DNA of 64,000 bases. Origin: Flavobacteriales bacterium. GTDB taxonomy: Bacteria > Bacteroidota > Bacteroidia > Flavobacteriales_F > PHOS-HE28. Where the stretch lies: the NCBI GenBank assembly GCA_020635695.1, contig JACJZH010000004.1:334527-398526 (forward strand), given 5' to 3'. Below, piece after piece: positions 57,186 through 64,000 of the stretch. The notes under the pieces were generated by a model. The model searched no databases, was not told where the DNA came from, and saw only the letters and a program-made list of their open reading frames with translations. Each line of letters begins with the position of its first letter. Within the stretch, counting starts at the first letter, position 1. The translations under genes and the position numbers were made by a program.

Positions 57186-59420
57186 ATGAAGAAGTCGCTT
57201 TCCCTGGCGGTGCTCCTGCTCATCGCCATTTCCAGCCAGGCCCATGAGGGCATGTGGCTGCTGAACAAGATCAAGCAGGTGAACGAGGCCGAGATGCGTG
57301 AGCTCGGGTTCAAGCTCACCGCCGAGGACATCTACAGCATCAACCAGGCCAGCATGAAGGACGCCGTGGCGCGTCTGGGCGGCGGGTTCTGCACCGGCGA
57401 GATCGTGAGCTCCGAAGGCCTGATGCTGACCAACCACCACTGCGGCTACGACGCCATCCAGGGCTTCAGCAGCGTGGAGCACGACTACCTGACCGACGGC
57501 TTCTGGGCCATGACGCGCGACCAGGAGCTGGTGGTGCCGGGGCTGTACGTGAGCTTCCTGGACCGGATCGAGGACGTGACCGGCAAGGTGATGGCCGAGC
57601 TGAACGACGGCATGAGCGAGGAGGAGCGCGAGGCCAAGATCGGTGAGCTGGCCCGCACCCTGGTGCAGGAGGCCACCGGCGACGACCCCAACAAGAGCGC
57701 CAACTTCAAGACGATGTTCGAGGGGAACGAGTTCTACCTCTTCATCTACACCGACTACCGCGACGTGCGGCTGGTGGGCGCCCCGCCCGAGAGCATCGGC
57801 AAGTACGGCGGCGACACCGACAACTGGATGTGGCCCCGCCACACCGGCGACTTCAGCATGTTCCGCGTGTACATGGGCCCGGACGGCACCCCCGCCGAGT
57901 TCAGCGCGGACAACGTGCCCTTCAAGCCCCGCTGGCACTTCCCCGTGAGCCTGAACGGCGTGAAGGAAGGCGACTTCGCCATGGTGATGGGCTTCCCCGG
58001 CAGCACCGACCGCTTCCTGAGCAGCCACGGCGTGGAGCTGGCGCTGGACGTGGAGCAGCCCAGCCGGGTGAAGATCCGCGGCGAGAAGCTGGACATCTAC
58101 AAGAAGCACATGGACGCCGACCCGGCCACCCGCATCATGTACGCCAGCAAGTACGCCAGCGTGAGCAACTACTGGAAGTACTTCATCGGCCAGCAGCGCG
58201 GGCTGAAGCGGCTGAAGGTGTACGACAAGAAGAAGGCCCAGGAGGAGGAGCTGATGGCGTGGATCGCCAAGGACGCCGACCGCCAGGCCAAGTACGGGGA
58301 GTTCAACACCCTGCTGGAGAACGGCTACACCGAGCGCGCCAAGTTCGAGAAGGCCGCCACCTACATGCAGGAGGCCGCCTTCGGCAGCGAGATGATCCTG
58401 ATGGGCTTCCGCACCTTCGGGCTGCTGAACCAGCTGCGCGAGGACGAGAAGGACGCCGAGAAGGTGGCCGCCCAGGTGGCCCGCGTACAGGCCGCCGCCG
58501 ATGACTTCTTCAAGGAGTACGACGCGGACATCGACCAGGAGGTGACCGCCGCCATGTTCCGGATGATCCACGACGACGTGGCCCGCGACCTGCAGCCCTC
58601 CGTGATGGACGACATCGAGAAGAAGTACAAGAGCAACTTCGACGCCTGGGCCGAGAAGGTCTTTGCCACGAGCATCCTGACCGACAAGGCCCGCCTGGAG
58701 GCCTTCCTGGCCAAGCCGAAGCTGAAGACCATGGAGAAGGACCTGGGCGTGCAGGCCATGGAGAGCTGCCTGATGCACTACCGCGCCGTGCTGGGCCCCG
58801 CCCTGAGCATGGCCGACGGCGACATCGGCAAGGGCTACCGCCTGATGGTGGCCGCCATGCGCCAGATGGACCCCGACCACAAGTGGTACCCCAACGCCAA
58901 CAGCACCATCCGCATGACCTACGGCACCGTGGGCAGCTACGAGCCGGGTGATGCCATGTTCTACGACTACGTGACCACCGCCGACGGCATCCTGGAGAAG
59001 GAGGACAACACCAACCCCGAGTTCGTGGTGCCCAAGCAGCTGCACGACATGCTGAAGGCCCATGACTACGGCCGCTACGCCGACGAGAGCGGCGAGCTGG
59101 TGGTGTGCTTCATCAGCAACAACGACATCACCGGCGGCAACAGCGGCAGCCCCGTGATCAACGGGAACGGCGAACTGATCGGCATCGCCTTCGACGGCAA
59201 CTGGGAGGCCATGAGCGGCGACATCGCCTTCGAGCCCGAGCTGCAGCGCACCATCAGCGTGGACATCCGCTACGTGCTGTGGGTGATCGACAAGTACGCC
59301 GGCGCCGGCCACCTGGTGAAGGAGATGGACCTGGTGATCGGCCAGCCCGAGGAACCCGCCAAGGCCGAGGCCGAGGCCAAGGAGGACATGAAGAAGGAGG
59401 TGGAGAAGGTCGCCAACTGA
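57186..59420 (+). CDS. S46-family dipeptidyl peptidase (DPP7/DPP11-like)
   Basis: A 744-residue periplasmic serine peptidase. Signal peptide MKKSLSLAVLLLIAISSQA, then HEGMWLLNKI. The S46 triad is in TNHHCGYDAI (His near 84-85), DTDNWMWPRHTGDF (Asp near 212) and GGNSGSPVINGNGE (Ser653). The segment AFDGNWEAMSGDI resembles the DPP7 group (hydrophobic P1) more than the Asp/Glu-specific DPP11 group, an assignment made from memory of the families. It releases dipeptides for uptake. The C-terminus is Lys/Glu-rich. Confidence 0.93.
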   Translation: MKKSLSLAVLLLIAISSQAHEGMWLLNKIKQVNEAEMRELGFKLTAEDIYSINQASMKDAVARLGGGFCTGEIVSSEGLMLTNHHCGYDAIQGFSSVEHDYLTDGFWAMTRDQELVVPGLYVSFLDRIEDVTGKVMAELNDGMSEEEREAKIGELARTLVQEATGDDPNKSANFKTMFEGNEFYLFIYTDYRDVRLVGAPPESIGKYGGDTDNWMWPRHTGDFSMFRVYMGPDGTPAEFSADNVPFKPRWHFPVSLNGVKEGDFAMVMGFPGSTDRFLSSHGVELALDVEQPSRVKIRGEKLDIYKKHMDADPATRIMYASKYASVSNYWKYFIGQQRGLKRLKVYDKKKAQEEELMAWIAKDADRQAKYGEFNTLLENGYTERAKFEKAATYMQEAAFGSEMILMGFRTFGLLNQLREDEKDAEKVAAQVARVQAAADDFFKEYDADIDQEVTAAMFRMIHDDVARDLQPSVMDDIEKKYKSNFDAWAEKVFATSILTDKARLEAFLAKPKLKTMEKDLGVQAMESCLMHYRAVLGPALSMADGDIGKGYRLMVAAMRQMDPDHKWYPNANSTIRMTYGTVGSYEPGDAMFYDYVTTADGILEKEDNTNPEFVVPKQLHDMLKAHDYGRYADESGELVVCFISNNDITGGNSGSPVINGNGELIGIAFDGNWEAMSGDIAFEPELQRTISVDIRYVLWVIDKYAGAGHLVKEMDLVIGQPEEPAKAEAEAKEDMKKEVEKVAN

Positions 59421-59444
59421 CCCGATCCCCGGACGTATCGCGAG

Positions 59445-59473
59445 CGGCGGCCCACGGGCCGCCGTTCTCTTTT
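59445..59473 (+). terminator. Intrinsic terminator after the S46 peptidase gene
   Basis: 8-bp GC arms (CGGCGGCC / GGCCGCCG, 59445-59452 and 59457-59464) with a 4-nt loop, followed by TTCTCTTTT. It is a classical rho-independent shape. Confidence 0.85.
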
Positions 59474-59478
59474 GGCGC

Positions 59479-59486
59479 TACCTTGG
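59479..59486 (+). promoter_or_regulatory. -7 promoter box (TACCTTGG) of the DUF2157 operon
   Basis: Lies 4 nt before ATG 59491 and immediately after the terminator. Confidence 0.45.
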
Positions 59487-59490
59487 CGTT

Positions 59491-60774
59491 ATGGCCGACC
59501 ACGGCTTCCGCAAGGCGCTGCCGGACCTGGTGGCGCAGGGCTTGATCACGGCCGAGCAGGCCGAGCGGATCCGGGCGCACTACGCCCCCACCGACGACCA
59601 GCGCACCGGGCGGCAGACGCTGCTGTTCAGCGTGCTGGGCGGCCTGCTGATCGGCCTGGGCGTGGTGCTGGTGGTGGCCCACAATTGGGACGACCTGGGC
59701 ACCACCCTGCAGACCGTGCTGGCCTTCCTGCCCATGGCCCTGGGGCAGGTGCTGTGCGCCTGGGTGTTGCTGAAGCGGGAGGCCTCCGCCGGCTGGCGCG
59801 AGGGGTCGGCGCTGTTCCTGAGCGGTGCGGTGGCCGCGGCCATCGCGCTGGTGGCGCAGATCCACCACATCCCCGGCGACCTGGCGCGCTTCCTGCTGAC
59901 CTGGAGCGTGCTGCTGCTCGGGGTGGTGTACGCCCTCCGCAGCTTCACCACGGCCCTGCTGATGCTGGTCTTGCTGACCTGGTACGCCGGGGTGGACCGC
60001 TTCGGGGAGCACGTGTTCGGCGACCGGCCCTGGGCCTACCTGGTGCTGCTGGCAGCACTCCTCCCCTTCCTGTGGGGCTGGCTCCGCGACCACACCCGAA
60101 GCGTGAGCACCTTCTGGCTGGCCCTCCTCACCGCGCTGAGCATGGCCTACGTGAGCCAGCTGTTCCTGACCTGGCGCGACCTGAGCGCATGGTCGCTGCT
60201 GTACCCGACGGCCCTGGCCGGTGCATTCACCCTGGTGCCGGTGCTGGCGGGTGAACGCGGCGATCGGCTGCGGGCCTTCCGCGGCGTGGGCATCAGCGGC
60301 CTGTTGCTGGTGCTGTTCTTCTTCAGCTGGAGCGACCTGTGGAAGGAGGTCGTGGACGAGCCCCTTCCCGCCGCCGATGTGGCACCGCTGGGCGTGGCAC
60401 TGGCCTTGTACGGTGCCGCGTACCTGGCCGCCCGCAGGCTGCGCCGGCCGTTCTCAGGCAACCTCTTCCCGGAGGTGCCGCTGATCTTCCTGCCCATCGT
60501 GGTCATCGCCAACTTCTCCCCCGGCCTTGCCGCCGTGCTGGTGAACCTCCTGCTGCTCGCGCTGGGCATCCTGACCACCCGCCGGGGGATCGCGGAGGGC
60601 TCGCTGCTGGGCATGAACACGGGCCTCTTCATCCTGGCCGTCACCATTGCCATGCGCTTCCTGGACCTGGAACTGAGCTACGCCCTGCGCGGGCTGCTGT
60701 TCATCGGGATCGGTGCGCTGTTCCTGGGCATGAACCTGTGGCTGGTCCGCCAACGCCGAAGCCGACATGCGTAA
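59491..60774 (+). CDS. DUF2157 membrane protein
   Basis: 427 residues. A short cytoplasmic N-terminus (LPDLVAQGLITAEQAERIRAHY) is followed by about 12 membrane helices, the arrangement of DUF2157 proteins. The segment GVVLVVAHNWDDL is characteristic. The function is unknown. The next gene, a GDYXXLXY protein, overlaps by 8 bp; the two families are commonly paired or fused. Confidence 0.85.
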   Translation: MADHGFRKALPDLVAQGLITAEQAERIRAHYAPTDDQRTGRQTLLFSVLGGLLIGLGVVLVVAHNWDDLGTTLQTVLAFLPMALGQVLCAWVLLKREASAGWREGSALFLSGAVAAAIALVAQIHHIPGDLARFLLTWSVLLLGVVYALRSFTTALLMLVLLTWYAGVDRFGEHVFGDRPWAYLVLLAALLPFLWGWLRDHTRSVSTFWLALLTALSMAYVSQLFLTWRDLSAWSLLYPTALAGAFTLVPVLAGERGDRLRAFRGVGISGLLLVLFFFSWSDLWKEVVDEPLPAADVAPLGVALALYGAAYLAARRLRRPFSGNLFPEVPLIFLPIVVIANFSPGLAAVLVNLLLLALGILTTRRGIAEGSLLGMNTGLFILAVTIAMRFLDLELSYALRGLLFIGIGALFLGMNLWLVRQRRSRHA

Positions 60775-61363
60775 GCCGCTGATCATCCTGGCCGTGGCGG
60801 CGCTGGCCCAGTGGGCGGTGCCGGTGGAGATGCTCCTGGGCCACCGCGAGGTGCTGCGCGAGGGTACCGCCTGGAAGTTCCGCCTGGCACCGGTGGATCC
60901 GCACGACCCCTTCCGCGGGGAGTACGTGCGACTGGACTTCGATGTGGAGCAACTGACCCTGCCCGGCGACAGCTGCCTGTTCACCCGGGACCAGCGCGCT
61001 TATGCCCTGCTGCAGGAGGACGCGGACGGCTTCGCTCGCTTCAGCGACCTGCGCACCGAAGCGCCCGCCGAAGGAGCCTACCTGAACGTGCGTGTGAGTT
61101 ATTGCTGGCTGGACGAGGACAGCATCGGCTACCGGATAGCCATGCCGGTGGACCGCTACTACCTGCCGGAAGGCGAGGGCCCGATCGCGGAGCAGGCGAC
61201 CAATGGCTGGATCCCCGACCTGGACAACGACAGCCTGCCCCTGCCACAGGCCTACGCCTTGGTGCGCATCCTGGATGGAGAGGCCGCACTGGAAGAGGTG
61301 TACGTGGACGACCTGCCGCTGCGGGAGTGGGTGGGGATCCAGGCCACCTCCGCAGGCGACTGA
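60767..61363 (+). CDS. GDYXXLXY-domain protein
   Basis: 198 residues with an N-terminal membrane anchor and an extracytoplasmic domain. The segment DPHDPFRGEYVRLDFD matches the GDYxxLxY motif (here GEYVRLDF). It is co-encoded with the DUF2157 gene, so the two probably form a membrane complex of unknown role. Its last 24 bases are the left copy of the direct repeat that brackets the next module. Confidence 0.82.
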   Translation: MRKPLIILAVAALAQWAVPVEMLLGHREVLREGTAWKFRLAPVDPHDPFRGEYVRLDFDVEQLTLPGDSCLFTRDQRAYALLQEDADGFARFSDLRTEAPAEGAYLNVRVSYCWLDEDSIGYRIAMPVDRYYLPEGEGPIAEQATNGWIPDLDNDSLPLPQAYALVRILDGEAALEEVYVDDLPLREWVGIQATSAGD

Positions 61364-61373
61364 GCCTTCCCGT
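61340..61373 (+). repeat. Left copy of 34-bp direct repeat
   Basis: Matches 61984-62017 at 31 of 34 positions, the first 20 identical (CAGGCCACCTCCGCAGGCGA). This copy encodes the C-terminus of the GDYXXLXY protein, its stop codon and the start of the promoter region of the inserted module. Confidence 0.85.
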
Positions 61374-61380
61374 ATCTTTC
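61373..61380 (+). promoter_or_regulatory. -7 promoter box (TATCTTTC) of the nucleotidyltransferase module
   Basis: Lies 4 nt before ATG 61385, at the inner edge of the left direct repeat. Confidence 0.45.
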
Positions 61381-61384
61381 AGGC

Positions 61385-61570
61385 ATGGAGAGGGTCGTGC
61401 GGATCACGGACCGGAAGGGCGACGACGGCAGCCGGGCCTACTGGAGCGAAAGAACGCCCCAGGAGCGTCTGGAGGCCTTGGAAATGTTGCGTGCCTGGTA
61501 CCTGAAGGAAGACCATGTTCAGCAAAGACTTCAGCGAGTTTGTCGCATTGCTCAAAGAGCACGGCGCTGA
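61385..61570 (+). CDS. Small partner protein of nucleotidyltransferase (putative antitoxin or toxin)
   Basis: 61 residues, highly charged. The pattern YWSERTPQERLEALEMLRAWY (Trp20, Pro25, Glu-Arg-Leu 27-29) is seen in small proteins that precede MNT/DUF6036-type nucleotidyltransferases. The next gene starts 56 bp before this one stops, in another frame, so expression is coupled. By analogy with nucleotidyltransferase TA systems one of the two is a toxin; which one cannot be told. Confidence 0.7.
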   Translation: MERVVRITDRKGDDGSRAYWSERTPQERLEALEMLRAWYLKEDHVQQRLQRVCRIAQRARR

Positions 61571-61970
61571 GTACCTGATCGTGGGCGGCTACGCGGTGGG
61601 CGTGCATGGCTACCCACGTTACACCGGAGACCTGGACATCTGGCTGAACCCCTCACGGGCCAATGCGGAGCGCGTGCTGACGGCCCTGCGGGATTTCGGA
61701 TTTGGCGGCATGGCCATTGGCATCGAGGACCTCACGAAGGAGAACAACGTGGTCCAATTGGGGCACCCACCACTACGCATCGACCTGCTGATGGCGATCG
61801 ACGGGGTGAGCTTTGACGCCTGCTACGCCAACCGCAAGGAGGTGGACTTCGGCGGCCTCCGCATGAACTTCATCAGCTATCACGACCTGGTCAAGAACAA
61901 ACGAGCCACCGGCAGACACCGGGACCTGGACGACCTGGAGAACATGACCCCGCCTGAAGGCGAGGGGTGA
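61515..61970 (+). CDS. Nucleotidyltransferase of a two-gene (TA-like) module
   Basis: 151 residues. The minimal nucleotidyltransferase motif is present: GGYAVGVHGYPRYTGDLDIW, with the metal-binding Asp39 and Asp41 (DLD). A later acidic position may be Asp79 (LRIDLLMAI). The size and pattern fit MNT/AbiEii/DUF6036-like proteins that transfer nucleotides to proteins or tRNA. The module sits between 34-bp direct repeats and between two genes that are otherwise convergent, which suggests insertion. Confidence 0.82.
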   Translation: MFSKDFSEFVALLKEHGAEYLIVGGYAVGVHGYPRYTGDLDIWLNPSRANAERVLTALRDFGFGGMAIGIEDLTKENNVVQLGHPPLRIDLLMAIDGVSFDACYANRKEVDFGGLRMNFISYHDLVKNKRATGRHRDLDDLENMTPPEGEG

Positions 61971-61982
61971 ATACAGGGCACT

Positions 61983-62459
61983 TCAGGCCACCTCCGCAGG
62001 CGATTGGGCCTTCTCGTCCAAGGAGCGCAGCACGATCCACGCGCCGCTCATGATCACGAAGTTCTTGATGATGTACTGCCCCACCAGGGTGAGGCCGTAG
62101 GGCACGTGCGTGAAGACCTCGTTCGGGAAGACCACGATGGGCGAGAGCGTGCAGACCATGTGGCCCATGAGCACGTAAAGCGCCACGCGCACGCCGAAAC
62201 CGGTCATGAGCGCGAGGCCGAGGCCCACTTCCAGGAGGGCGAGCAACACCAAGGCCACCTTGCCGGACACCAGCCCGAAGGTGAGCGCGGCGATCGTGCG
62301 CTCGGCGAGCAGTTCCGCCGGACTGAGCCCCGGCACGAACTTGAGCACACCGAACCACAGGAAGCAGAGACCGATGCTGAGGCGCAGGTACAGCAGGGGC
62401 GACATACGCACGGCGCGGAGGCGAACCACCGGGGCGGAAAGGCTGCGGGCGAGGCTCAT
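61983..62459 (-). CDS. DoxX-family membrane protein
   Basis: 158 residues with four membrane helices; LRLSIGLCFLWFGVLKFVPG and LLEVGLGLALMTG are typical of DoxX-like proteins. The exact role is unknown; several members act with redox partners. ATG 62459 overlaps the stop of the cytochrome gene (ATGA). Its last codons lie in the right copy of the direct repeat. Confidence 0.85.
   Translation of the reverse strand: MSLARSLSAPVVRLRAVRMSPLLYLRLSIGLCFLWFGVLKFVPGLSPAELLAERTIAALTFGLVSGKVALVLLALLEVGLGLALMTGFGVRVALYVLMGHMVCTLSPIVVFPNEVFTHVPYGLTLVGQYIIKNFVIMSGAWIVLRSLDEKAQSPAEVA
61984..62017 (+). repeat. Right copy of 34-bp direct repeat
   Basis: 31 of 34 positions match 61340-61373. Read on the minus strand, this copy encodes the C-terminus of the DoxX protein (EKAQSPAEVA) and two bases of its stop codon. 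Confidence 0.85.
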
Positions 62460-63994
62460 AGGCAGAGGAGGTAGTTGCGCAGGTCGTCCTTCTCCTGCGC
62501 GGTGAGTTGGAGTTCGAGGACCAGGTTGAAGAACTCGACGGCATCGTCCAGCGTGGGCAGGCGGCCGTCGTGCAGGTAGGGCGGCGAATCCTTGATGCCG
62601 CGCAAGGCGAAGGTCTTGATGGGCCCCTCGGGACGGCCGTGGTAGAAGCGCTCCACCTTCAGGTCGTGCATGTAGTCGTCCGAGAAGGCGGGGCCGTGGT
62701 GGCACTGGCTGCACTGGCCCTTGCCGTTGAAGATGGCCTCACCACGCAGTTCGCTCTCAGTGGCCTTGCCCTTGATCAGCCGGCCCAGGGGGTCGAGCTT
62801 GGGCGCGGGCGGGAAGTCGATGATGGAGTTGAAGTCGCCCATGCGGTTGGCCACCTGCTTCTGGTGGGCGCGCGGACCGATGGCGGCGGCCACGCTCTGG
62901 TCGCCGTCGAAGTACTCCTCCACCTCGGCGAAGTGGTCCATGCTGCGGATGCTGCGCTTGGAGGAGAACTGCATGAGGTTGTAGTTGCCGCGCATGCTGG
63001 GGGTGTCCATGCGCAGGCGGGCCAGGTTGGGGCGGCTGTCGGGCGCCAGTTCGAAGGCCCCGTTGGTGTGCCCGTTCACGTGGCAGCTCATGCAGGCCAC
63101 CCCGGCGCTGGGCTCGGCGGTGATGCGGTGCGTGGTGTGGTTGAACCAGGTGCTGGGTGAAGGCCGCAGCAGTTCCTTCAGGCCCTCCATCTGCTCGGGA
63201 GTGAGCAGCCCGTCGAAGATCTCGAAGTAGTTGCCGATGGTGATCTCCTTCCCCTGGGTCACGTCGCCCAGTTCCAGGTGGGTGGTGAGGAACAGGGGCG
63301 GCGGGAACTCCGGCAGGTAGGCATCGGGGAAGTCGTGGTCCATGTCGATGCGCTCGTGCTCGGGGTGGTTCGCCAGCCAGTTGTCCGGGAACACCATGTG
63401 CGCCGTGGTCTGGATGGGGTGCGCCAGGGGCTGGAAGGGGAACAGGTTCCGCTCCTTGATCTGCTCGGGCGTCATCTTCGCGAGCTCCTCCCAGCTCTTC
63501 ACGCTCTTGGGAAGGCGGCTGGCCGGGCCGGCCATCACGGCCTTGCGCCCTCCGCTCATCATGACCCCGGGGATGGCCTCCCCGCTGAAGTCGAAGCGGC
63601 CGTTCATGTAGCTGCGGACCTCCTTCATGAGTTCCGGCTTGCGGCTGGTGTTCATCTCCAGCCACTCCTCCCAGGGCATGGGCAGCTCGGTGGTGGTGTA
63701 GCTGGACTTGCCGCGTCCGGCATAGCGCCACAGGTCGAAGGGCGTACGATCGCCCTTGGTCACGTTGGGATAGGGTTCCAGCTGGCTGACGTGTGAATCA
63801 CCCAACCCGAAATCATAGGTGGGGTCATAGTCCTCGGCCACGGTGGCCCGGCCCTGGTACATGTGCATGTCGGATCCGGCCTTGCCGGGGTTGGGTCCCT
63901 GGGCACGGCCCACCTGAAAACCGCTGAGGGCGGCCAGGAGGCCCACCACGGCCATCAGTCCGAGCATCACGATCGCGCGCTTCATTCGTTGCAT
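62456..63994 (-). CDS. Di-heme cytochrome c (MauG/cytochrome-c-peroxidase-like)
   Basis: 512 residues. An N-terminal membrane anchor or signal (AIVMLGLMAVVGLLAALSG) and two CxxCH haem sites: GVACMSCHVNG (about 299-303) and CSQCHHGPAFSDD (about 427-431), the second in the typical peroxidase/MauG-type C-terminal domain (LRGIKDSPPYLHDGRLPTLDDAV). It probably carries out a periplasmic redox reaction; the substrate is unknown. It is coupled to the DoxX gene. The start at 63994 is close to the window edge, so an upstream operon partner cannot be excluded. Confidence 0.85.
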   Translation of the reverse strand: MQRMKRAIVMLGLMAVVGLLAALSGFQVGRAQGPNPGKAGSDMHMYQGRATVAEDYDPTYDFGLGDSHVSQLEPYPNVTKGDRTPFDLWRYAGRGKSSYTTTELPMPWEEWLEMNTSRKPELMKEVRSYMNGRFDFSGEAIPGVMMSGGRKAVMAGPASRLPKSVKSWEELAKMTPEQIKERNLFPFQPLAHPIQTTAHMVFPDNWLANHPEHERIDMDHDFPDAYLPEFPPPLFLTTHLELGDVTQGKEITIGNYFEIFDGLLTPEQMEGLKELLRPSPSTWFNHTTHRITAEPSAGVACMSCHVNGHTNGAFELAPDSRPNLARLRMDTPSMRGNYNLMQFSSKRSIRSMDHFAEVEEYFDGDQSVAAAIGPRAHQKQVANRMGDFNSIIDFPPAPKLDPLGRLIKGKATESELRGEAIFNGKGQCSQCHHGPAFSDDYMHDLKVERFYHGRPEGPIKTFALRGIKDSPPYLHDGRLPTLDDAVEFFNLVLELQLTAQEKDDLRNYLLCL

Positions 63995-64000
63995 GGGTAC

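Noticed and set aside
57171..59312. A 713-codon minus-strand open frame opposite the S46 peptidase gene
   Set aside because: Antisense of a strongly codon-biased gene; composed mostly of His, Val, Gly, Leu and Ala with no motif.
1..64000. rRNA, tRNA, insertion sequences, integrases or phage genes
   Set aside because: No conserved RNA landmarks, transposase motifs or att-like structures were recognised by eye. tRNA detection by eye is not exhaustive, and a tRNAscan-type run would be decisive.

Overview
The window looks like chromosome of a high-GC member of the Bacteroidota, most probably the Flavobacteriales. The evidence is: a recurrent -7 box of the TAnnTTTG type (mostly TACCTT[T/C]G or TATCTTTG) just ahead of most transcription units; no convincing Shine-Dalgarno sequences; C-terminal type IX secretion (T9SS) sorting domains on four secreted proteins; an S46 dipeptidyl peptidase; an exosortase F locus; and Bacteroidota-type forms of Amn and SiaC/DUF1987. 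Coding density is very high. No intergenic gap reaches 300 bp, many neighbours overlap by 4 bp (ATGA), and no rRNA, tRNA, IS element or CRISPR array was recognised.

Layout. 1-5531 (minus): surface-polysaccharide operon with a BY-kinase/chain-length regulator, an ABC-2 permease, a Wzt-type ATPase and an AT-richer WbqC gene at the edge. 5640-6899 (plus, divergent): minimal exosortase F module with a tiny PID-type sorting substrate, XrtF and its associated membrane protein. 6939-20047: housekeeping and physiology (glyA, Usp, YeeE pair, thioesterase, fahA, RelA/SpoT, Fur family, STAS, purA, RsmF-like, TonB-like), plus an HTTM membrane pair on the minus strand. 20047-24941: stress and signalling genes (Hsp20, DUF1883, Usp, SiaC) and unknown envelope proteins. 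24960-32770: TPR/SDR/SdpI operon, a 25-residue-repeat protein, a VWA/AAA+/CPBP-protease operon and an MscS channel. 32817-48373: envelope-rich region with T9SS cargo (including a peptidylarginine-deiminase-like enzyme and a subtilase), an M23 peptidase, MltF, AcpH and a LytS/LytR pair. 48391-59420: amn, holA, a TonB-dependent receptor, pyrG between two repeat-rich spacers, yidC and an S46 peptidase. 59491-63994: DUF2157/GDYXXLXY pair, a two-gene nucleotidyltransferase module bracketed by a 34-bp direct repeat, DoxX and a di-heme cytochrome.

The most interesting items are the toxin-antitoxin-like nucleotidyltransferase cassette whose flanking direct repeat encodes the C-termini of both convergent neighbours (61340-62017), the nested repeat elements on both sides of pyrG, the exosortase module whose substrate has almost no mature domain, a protein built of four exact 25-residue WL repeats, and the very short distance between -7 boxes and start codons, which suggests many leaderless or near-leaderless mRNAs. 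All calls come from reading the sequence; no database search was run.
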